Assembly (NCBI RefSeq): GCF_001815865.1
Contig: NZ_KV822195.1
Location: 186,001-250,000 of the forward strand
Length of the DNA stretch: 64,000 bases
From: Abiotrophia sp. HMSC24B09
GTDB taxonomy: Bacteria; Bacillota; Bacilli; Lactobacillales; Aerococcaceae
Reading direction: 5' to 3'
The translations under genes and the position numbers were made by a program. The notes under the pieces are model-generated. The model did not search any database and was not told the origin of the DNA. It was given only the letters and a program-made list of their open reading frames with translations. The first letter of the stretch is position 1, and each line of letters begins with the position of its first letter. This document shows, piece after piece, positions 63,520-64,000 of this stretch.

Positions 63520-64000
63520 ATGACAGAAACTGTAGAAAACCAACAATTACAAACAATGGAGGATGCTTTGGATAGCGTCTTAGACATCAAACCTGGTGAT
63601 GTCGTAAAAGGGGACGTCTTGGCTTTTGAAGATAACCAAGTACGTGTCTCAATTAAAGAAAGTGGCGGTTTAGAAGGTGTAATTCCACGTCGTGAACTTT
63701 CAGCAAAACCATTCAACGAATTTACTGAAGTGGTAAACATCGGTGACGAAGTTGAAGTAGTGGTTTTAAAACCAATCCGTGATAAAGAAAACGGGAACTT
63801 CTTACTCTCAAGAAAACGTCTTGAGTCTAAGAAAGTTTGGGCTGAGCTCAAAGAAAAATTCGATAACAAAGAAATCATCACAGCACCTGTTAAAGAAGCT
63901 GTTAAAGGTGGTTTAGTAGTAGATTTAGGCTTACGTGCTTTCGTGCCAGCTTCTATGGTTGATTCTTTCTACGTAGAAGATCTTAAAGTATACGTAGGTC
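63520..64000 (+). CDS. rpsA: 30S ribosomal protein S1 homologue (partial)
   Basis: The 3' end lies outside the window; 160 residues are visible from ATG 63520, preceded by TTAGGAGGAACTGGTAG. First S1 domain (about 15-90: GDVVKGDVLAFEDNQVRVSI...GLEGVIPRRE), then the start of a second (PVKEAVKGGLVVDLGLRAFVPASMV). Follows cmk as YpfD/RpsA does in Firmicutes. Binds mRNA or acts in RNA metabolism; the Gram-positive protein has fewer S1 domains than the E. coli one. Confidence 0.95.
   Translation, partial: MTETVENQQLQTMEDALDSVLDIKPGDVVKGDVLAFEDNQVRVSIKESGGLEGVIPRRELSAKPFNEFTEVVNIGDEVEVVVLKPIRDKENGNFLLSRKRLESKKVWAELKEKFDNKEIITAPVKEAVKGGLVVDLGLRAFVPASMVDSFYVEDLKVYVG

Overview
The window is chromosomal DNA from a low-to-moderate GC Firmicute, almost certainly a member of the Lactobacillales. 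The main reasons are: a RexB/RexA (AddB type 2) recombination nuclease pair, a single long PurL instead of PurS/PurQ/PurL, a mannose-family PTS with a fused EIIAB, a tmRNA tag ending in ALAA, a type B RNase P RNA directly after gpsB, and strong AGGAGG ribosome-binding sites. Gene order follows Bacillus/Lactobacillales synteny at many points: dinG-ypmB-asnS, rpsO-pnp, gpsB-rnpB-ypsC, xerD-deoB-punA, ribT-scpA-scpB-rluB-ribU and fer-ypbE-like-cmk-rpsA. An Aerococcaceae-type genome (for example Abiotrophia or a relative) would fit, but this is an impression and not a tested assignment. No tRNA genes, CRISPR arrays, prophage or insertion sequences were recognised; the window looks like core genome.

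Layout. 1-2.3 kb: end of a DinG-like helicase, ypmB, asnS. 2.4-3.7 kb (minus): secreted LysM protein with a LAS-type peptidase-like C-terminus. 4.1-6.65 kb: rpsO and pnp, separated by a terminator and a long leader hairpin. 6.7-19.9 kb: complete IMP-to-AMP-branch purine operon purEKLCFMNHDB behind a paired PurBox and a good promoter. 19.9-22.3 kb: DJ-1 family protein, then an alpha/beta hydrolase divergent from a TetR regulator with palindromes between them. 22.5-27.7 kb: RNase J2-like protein, a ThiT-like membrane protein, trmK, a Nif3-family protein, pepT. 27.8-35.2 kb: rexBA. 35.5-38.3 kb: mannose-type PTS operon with a cre-like site in its promoter. 38.4-45.8 kb (minus): a giant class A PBP with a ~660-residue cytoplasmic N-terminus, trhO, a MATE transporter whose ribosome-binding site lies inside a 16-bp perfect hairpin, and a small orphan gene. 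46-50.3 kb: an HTH/DUF2187-like protein, a TPR-like protein, an RNase H-like protein, gpsB, rnpB and an RlmL-type methyltransferase. 50.3-50.7 kb (minus): tmRNA. 50.8-53.7 kb: asd and rny. 53.9-63.4 kb: cvfB, xerD, deoB, punA, ribT, scpA, scpB, rluB, an FMN-riboswitch-controlled ribU, ferredoxin, a LysM membrane protein and cmk. The window ends inside rpsA.

How the parts fit. The genes serve nucleotide supply (purine synthesis, deoB/punA salvage, cmk), RNA processing and decay (pnp, RNase J2-like, rny, rnpB, an RNase H-like protein, RNA modification enzymes TrmK, TrhO, RluB and the RlmL-like enzyme), chromosome maintenance (rexBA, scpAB, xerD) and cell-wall growth (class A PBP, gpsB, two LysM proteins). 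I did not find a clearly new multi-gene system. The less ordinary signals are regulatory or architectural: the sequestered ribosome-binding site of the MATE gene, a near-consensus LexA box in front of gpsB, three copies of a 13-nt motif upstream of rny, the long pnp leader hairpin, and the very long disordered N-terminus of the PBP.
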